From the IMG/VR virus record IMGVR_UViG_3300023442_000029, positions 1-22,805 of that record: a DNA stretch of 22,805 nucleotides, one strand, 5' to 3'. Below, piece by piece: positions 19,446 to 22,805 of this stretch. A program made the translations under genes and the position numbers. This DNA is from a virus. The stretch's first letter is position 1. Every line of letters starts with the position of its first letter. A model generated the notes under the pieces. That model saw only the letters and a program-made list of their open reading frames with translations, searched no databases and was not told the origin of the DNA.

Positions 19446-21527
19446 TCAAATAAAAAACGCGCCTATTTTTGGCGGGTCATATACTCCAGATTCACTTATT
19501 TTAGTATTTATCACATTTCCGACTATTGCTGATATAGTAAATCCATTATATGAATCATAAATCAAAATAACAAAATTATTAAACCGGTCTTTTCTGTAAC
19601 CTATTTCGCCACTATAAAATCCACTGGCATTTAATGCAGCCAAATCATAGCTCATATTATTAGCAAATAATAACCCCCGGTAAAAATCAATATGAACCCC
19701 GATTCTCATGTCAGTAGTTGGCAAAGATACCGGCAAGCTACTTACGTATGGATGATAGATAAATTCTGCAGTTCTAGCATTTGATTGTAAAACCATTCCA
19801 TCTTCAATATAATCATGTCTGATTGACAGGCTATCTTTAGATACATATGGAACGGCGTATTCATATCCGGTTACAGTGTTTCTAGCTAACGCATAAATTT
19901 TTCTATCTCCATCAAAATCAATGCCTATGTGGCACTCATTAATATGACCAACAACAGGGCCATGCGTGTCTATGAGATATAATACAGATTCAATTGCATT
20001 GCCGACGCGTGCAGTTAAAGATACAGACATTGCCTGCATATCTATAGAGCACTCATAAACAAAAGCCTGGTAAAAGCCGATATTTACAGAGCCTCCACCC
20101 TCGGTCATTGATTTATTTATAGAAAAGCACGATCCAACATATAGATCACTCTGATTACTCCAATTCAATAGTGTAAAGCGCGCAGGCAGATCAATAATAA
20201 AACTGCCAGAACTAATGATGACTCCATTTTCAACGAATGAATACTGTATTTGTAGTGCTGTACTGGCTTGATAAAATGCAGTTCTTACCGTATGAACAAT
20301 TAAAAAACGTAAAGTGTTGTTTATTTTTTTAACACAACTACCGATGACGACGTCATCTACATTAGGCAGTGTATAGACAGTACTGCCGCCATAAAATATA
20401 GAGCGAAGATTATAGTCATTAAGTAAAGTCCCGTTTATCATGTATCGTCCAAATCCTACAGATGAAGTTATGGTTGAAATTGTAAGTGGCTCAGCCCATG
20501 TTACCAACTCAACCCCATCGGACCAATCTATAGATCCACCCCTTAGCGCCAAAGGCGCTGGGATACCTACCGATGCCGATGTAACCTTGGCGGCAATTCC
20601 ACGCCCAACGCTAAATACTTTTATCGCATCAACCCCAGAAACCAAAATATTTCCGACGCAATTTACTGGGTGACTGACAAACCCAATTATTTTAGGGGCG
20701 TTCCAGTTTCTATTAAACTCTAAAACGACTCTATCACCCACTTTAAAAGCTAAAATTCCACAATTTTTATAAACAACAGGCACATTATTAATACTAACTG
20801 ATTGATTTATATCAATCGTTGCTCCGTTTTGACCCGTCATCGAGCTAATGTATTGTTTGCTATTAAATGTTACATTAACATTGCTTGTTATATCATCTAT
20901 GAATGATATTATTGCCTCTCTGTATTCAGGCAGTAGATTTTGATAAACAGGTAACTGAATATAAAGATAAATAAATGTATATCTAAACAAATTCCCGACT
21001 GGTGTTAGCCCTCTTACATTGCTTAATGGAGTAGGGGATAGTATTACAGGCTCATCATTTGGCGCATTCACCTCATCATTTAATTCAATAGTATCAATAG
21101 TACCGGTCAACCCCTCGGTGTAGTCCACGCACCACGCGTTAACAGGTAATGGATTTTTATATCTAGAAATATCAGCTTGTAATCTATTTTTTTTATATTT
21201 ATTTGATAGCTGATCAACTTTTAACCTTGTTATTTCGGCGCTTAGCACATCGATGGATAATCTAACAGACTGCGCTCTTGTAAGAGTATCTGTAAGCACC
21301 TGCTTTTTGCTTTCTACCCCGACTAATGAATACATATACGAAATAATACCATCTAGCTTGCTTTGGGCCCTCGCCAGATCCGCTTCTTTTTTTACTAAAA
21401 TATCAGCTATTTTAGTGGACTGTAAAGCCGCGTCTACAAGTTTTGCTGATATTACATCTGTTTTATATATAACAGTGACAACATACAACCCCTTGCCAGT
21501 TTCTGATTTTATTACAGCCTTACCCAT
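19446..21527 (-). CDS. Large virion-associated protein with N-terminal coiled coil (693 aa)
   Basis: The start MGKAVIKSETGKGLYVVTVI is followed by a long coiled coil at about 30-120 (KKEADLARAQSKLDGI, VLSAEITRLKVDQLS). Next come a conserved-looking NAWCVDYTEGLTGTIDTIEL, then LPEYREAIISFIDD, and a segment resembling an OB-type barrel (VPVVYKNCGILAFKVGDRVVLEF, PKIIGFVSHP). The C-terminal 400 residues are beta-rich and Ser/Thr/Asn-rich. I have a recollection of large proteins of this design (AWC-D-TE-LTG, V-I-Y-DC-G--F-VGDRV) in prophage late modules, but cannot name a family. The ATG is reached from the preceding gene by an eight-base overlap. It is the last late gene and may form a short tail, a spike or a fibre. 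Confidence 0.8.
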   Translation of the reverse strand: MGKAVIKSETGKGLYVVTVIYKTDVISAKLVDAALQSTKIADILVKKEADLARAQSKLDGIISYMYSLVGVESKKQVLTDTLTRAQSVRLSIDVLSAEITRLKVDQLSNKYKKNRLQADISRYKNPLPVNAWCVDYTEGLTGTIDTIELNDEVNAPNDEPVILSPTPLSNVRGLTPVGNLFRYTFIYLYIQLPVYQNLLPEYREAIISFIDDITSNVNVTFNSKQYISSMTGQNGATIDINQSVSINNVPVVYKNCGILAFKVGDRVVLEFNRNWNAPKIIGFVSHPVNCVGNILVSGVDAIKVFSVGRGIAAKVTSASVGIPAPLALRGGSIDWSDGVELVTWAEPLTISTITSSVGFGRYMINGTLLNDYNLRSIFYGGSTVYTLPNVDDVVIGSCVKKINNTLRFLIVHTVRTAFYQASTALQIQYSFVENGVIISSGSFIIDLPARFTLLNWSNQSDLYVGSCFSINKSMTEGGGSVNIGFYQAFVYECSIDMQAMSVSLTARVGNAIESVLYLIDTHGPVVGHINECHIGIDFDGDRKIYALARNTVTGYEYAVPYVSKDSLSIRHDYIEDGMVLQSNARTAEFIYHPYVSSLPVSLPTTDMRIGVHIDFYRGLLFANNMSYDLAALNASGFYSGEIGYRKDRFNNFVILIYDSYNGFTISAIVGNVINTKISESGVYDPPKIGAFFI

Positions 21528-22805
21528 TGGATATTTCCATGGATACCAGAGTTGACGATATAGTTTTCGTTATTTTGTTTATATTTAATATAAAACCATT
21601 TGACATTAATGCCGTATCTCCTACCATTATCCCAGCAATGGGAGTCGATCTAACGCGCATATTGCCATTGGCATCAGTGCTAATGAATGACTCCCCTATT
21701 AATGTATATTGCGATGGTGAATTATTATTTTGAGATGGGCTGCTTAGCTGCATAGTTATGCTAAAGCGCTTCGACCCCTGAGAACTTGCAAGACTAATAA
21801 TAGAGAAAGCAGACGAGATAGAATCAATCTCTGACCCATCATTATAAATCGTTTTTTCATGTATATTAATAGTACCGTTTGGGCGAGATTGTATATCATG
21901 CAAATAATAACCACCGTTAGGGATGGTAATATTAGCTGTGCTTTTTTTGCCTTTAGCATGTCTAAATGATAAATTACTAATGCTTATTGTTACGTCATTA
22001 AGCCCGTCCGCGACCCCAGATAAAACAACGAAATATTTTCTCCCTACAACCGCAGGCAATATTTTTATAATATTTCCAAAAAGCGGATATTTTCCCTTTA
22101 ATGCCCCTTGATAACTAACTGCTTTAAGCTCAACCCCTCCCGGCTGATACCCTAACCCGGCCGCGACATAAGAAACAGCGGTAATGTTCATACCGGATAT
22201 AATGGCTGGATTGTTCCCAGAAAGTACTGATTGATTTGGCACAGAAACAAACGTTTGCAGGCCAAAATCAGGAATATTTAAATTCAGTATAGAGTTTGCT
22301 GTAGTAGGCGTACCCTTTATACCTACTACCGTAAACGGCTGTTTTCCAGAAAAGATCTGTGATAACAATGACGGCGATACATTAACCGGTGTGCCGGCGG
22401 AGGCGGTTGAATAAACAATAGAATCAGTAGCCCCTGGAGCTTGAGCTAATGCAAGCGCCTGAGAAAATAACGTGTCAGCAGCATCATAACACGTCAAATA
22501 ATAATCAATGTTACCAGAAATCGTAGTCCCTACAATTTCAACTAAATCTAGTCCTATTTTTACAGCGACCTCACCAACATTAACCCCGGGGCTGCCTGAT
22601 ATTTCCATCGGAAAATATAAAATACTAACACCACCCGATGACCTCATTTTTGCTGACGCACCAACCGCCGCATTTGCTCCACGAGGATGCCAACTCATTA
22701 ACAACTCGGGCGCATCTGTATACCCCAGCATTAACGTTATATTGGGGACGGTCATGAATGATGCTGACGCACCAGCAGACAGCGCTGTTTTATAGAGTAA
22801 TATCG
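21520..22805 (-). CDS. Large tail-fibre/appendage-like virion protein, C-terminal part (5' end beyond window edge)
   Basis: The frame is open to the right edge and ends with TAA at 21520. An ATG at 22755 is in frame, but it has no ribosome site and the frame continues open for 16 further codons to the edge with no better start, so the gene probably begins outside. The product is beta-rich with Gly, Ser, Thr and Asn. It includes WHPRGANAAVGASAKM, NIPDFGLQTFVSVPNQSV and a C-terminal GVDGD-like stretch (GESFISTDANGNMRVRS). If the window is circular it continues in phase from the gene at 1-1291 to make one 858-residue protein. It would then be a long fibre or spike encoded before the 693-residue protein. 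Confidence 0.78.
   Translation of the reverse strand, partial: ILLYKTALSAGASASFMTVPNITLMLGYTDAPELLMSWHPRGANAAVGASAKMRSSGGVSILYFPMEISGSPGVNVGEVAVKIGLDLVEIVGTTISGNIDYYLTCYDAADTLFSQALALAQAPGATDSIVYSTASAGTPVNVSPSLLSQIFSGKQPFTVVGIKGTPTTANSILNLNIPDFGLQTFVSVPNQSVLSGNNPAIISGMNITAVSYVAAGLGYQPGGVELKAVSYQGALKGKYPLFGNIIKILPAVVGRKYFVVLSGVADGLNDVTISISNLSFRHAKGKKSTANITIPNGGYYLHDIQSRPNGTINIHEKTIYNDGSEIDSISSAFSIISLASSQGSKRFSITMQLSSPSQNNNSPSQYTLIGESFISTDANGNMRVRSTPIAGIMVGDTALMSNGFILNINKITKTISSTLVSMEISNG

Noticed and set aside
19446-19475. A Rho-independent terminator for the late operon
   Set aside because: A 4-bp CGCC/GGCG stem with a run of six T lies here, but inside the last codons of the gene. The stem is too short to support a call.
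21520-22755. Taking the ATG at 22755 as the true start of the right-edge gene
   Set aside because: It has no ribosome site and the same frame is open to the window edge. The gene most likely starts beyond the edge.

Overview
The window reads as a small temperate bacteriophage of a gammaproteobacterium, and probably as the whole circular genome (22.8 kb), opened at an arbitrary point inside one late gene. Three sequence facts support this. The reading frames at the two edges join without a stop or frame change if the ends are closed (codon TCG across the junction, product 858 residues). Virion-type genes in the same orientation lie on both sides of the integrase. Beside the integrase is an intact attachment site that looks like the 5' end of a dusA gene but does not continue into dusA, as expected of attP and not of attL or attR. 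The host is uncertain. Low-to-moderate GC, a dusA-type att site, a PrtN-family gene and a CCCACGC/GCGTGGG hairpin repeat suggest a gammaproteobacterium.

Layout. (1) The immunity region (12.17-13.29 kb) has a divergent Cro-like gene (leftward) and CI-like S24 repressor (rightward). ATACG-N4-CGTAT operators sit inside two sigma70-type promoters of the same design (TTGACT, 17 bp, TATTAT). (2) The leftward early operon (12.37-9.57 kb) holds cro, a LuxR-type HTH/membrane protein, several tiny genes, a lambda O-like initiator with 22-bp iterons inside it, a lambda P-like helicase loader, and a winged-helix-like protein with a Lys-Thr microsatellite. (3) The leftward late operon starts at 9.4 kb: DUF1441 small terminase, GpA-type large terminase, Mor-like regulator, gpW-like connector, lambda-type portal, ClpP-like protease/capsid fusion, DUF2190 decoration protein, 3-TM holin, small membrane protein, two small genes, a large tail-fibre-like protein cut by the window edge, and (across the presumed circular junction) a 693-residue coiled-coil virion protein ending at 19.45 kb. 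(4) The rightward early operon (13.32-16.6 kb) has small mostly unknown genes, a DUF551-like gene, a gene bracketed by REP-like hairpins, an SLT lytic transglycosylase and a PrtN-family gene. It converges on the leftward integrase. (5) The attP region is at 17.63-17.86 kb. (6) An accessory cargo segment (18.0-19.4 kb) has its own promoter, an ADP-ribosyltransferase-like mini-protein coupled to an HTH protein, and a zinc-ribbon membrane protein.

What stands out is a complete head-assembly module with no recognisable tail tube, tape measure, sheath, tail terminator or baseplate hub. Either this is a compact phage whose short tail is built from unrecognised proteins, or it is a capsid-forming element that borrows a helper's tails. 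Regulation looks lambda-like: CI blocks both early promoters, the early leftward operon replicates the DNA from an origin inside the O-like gene, and the late operon follows in the same direction.
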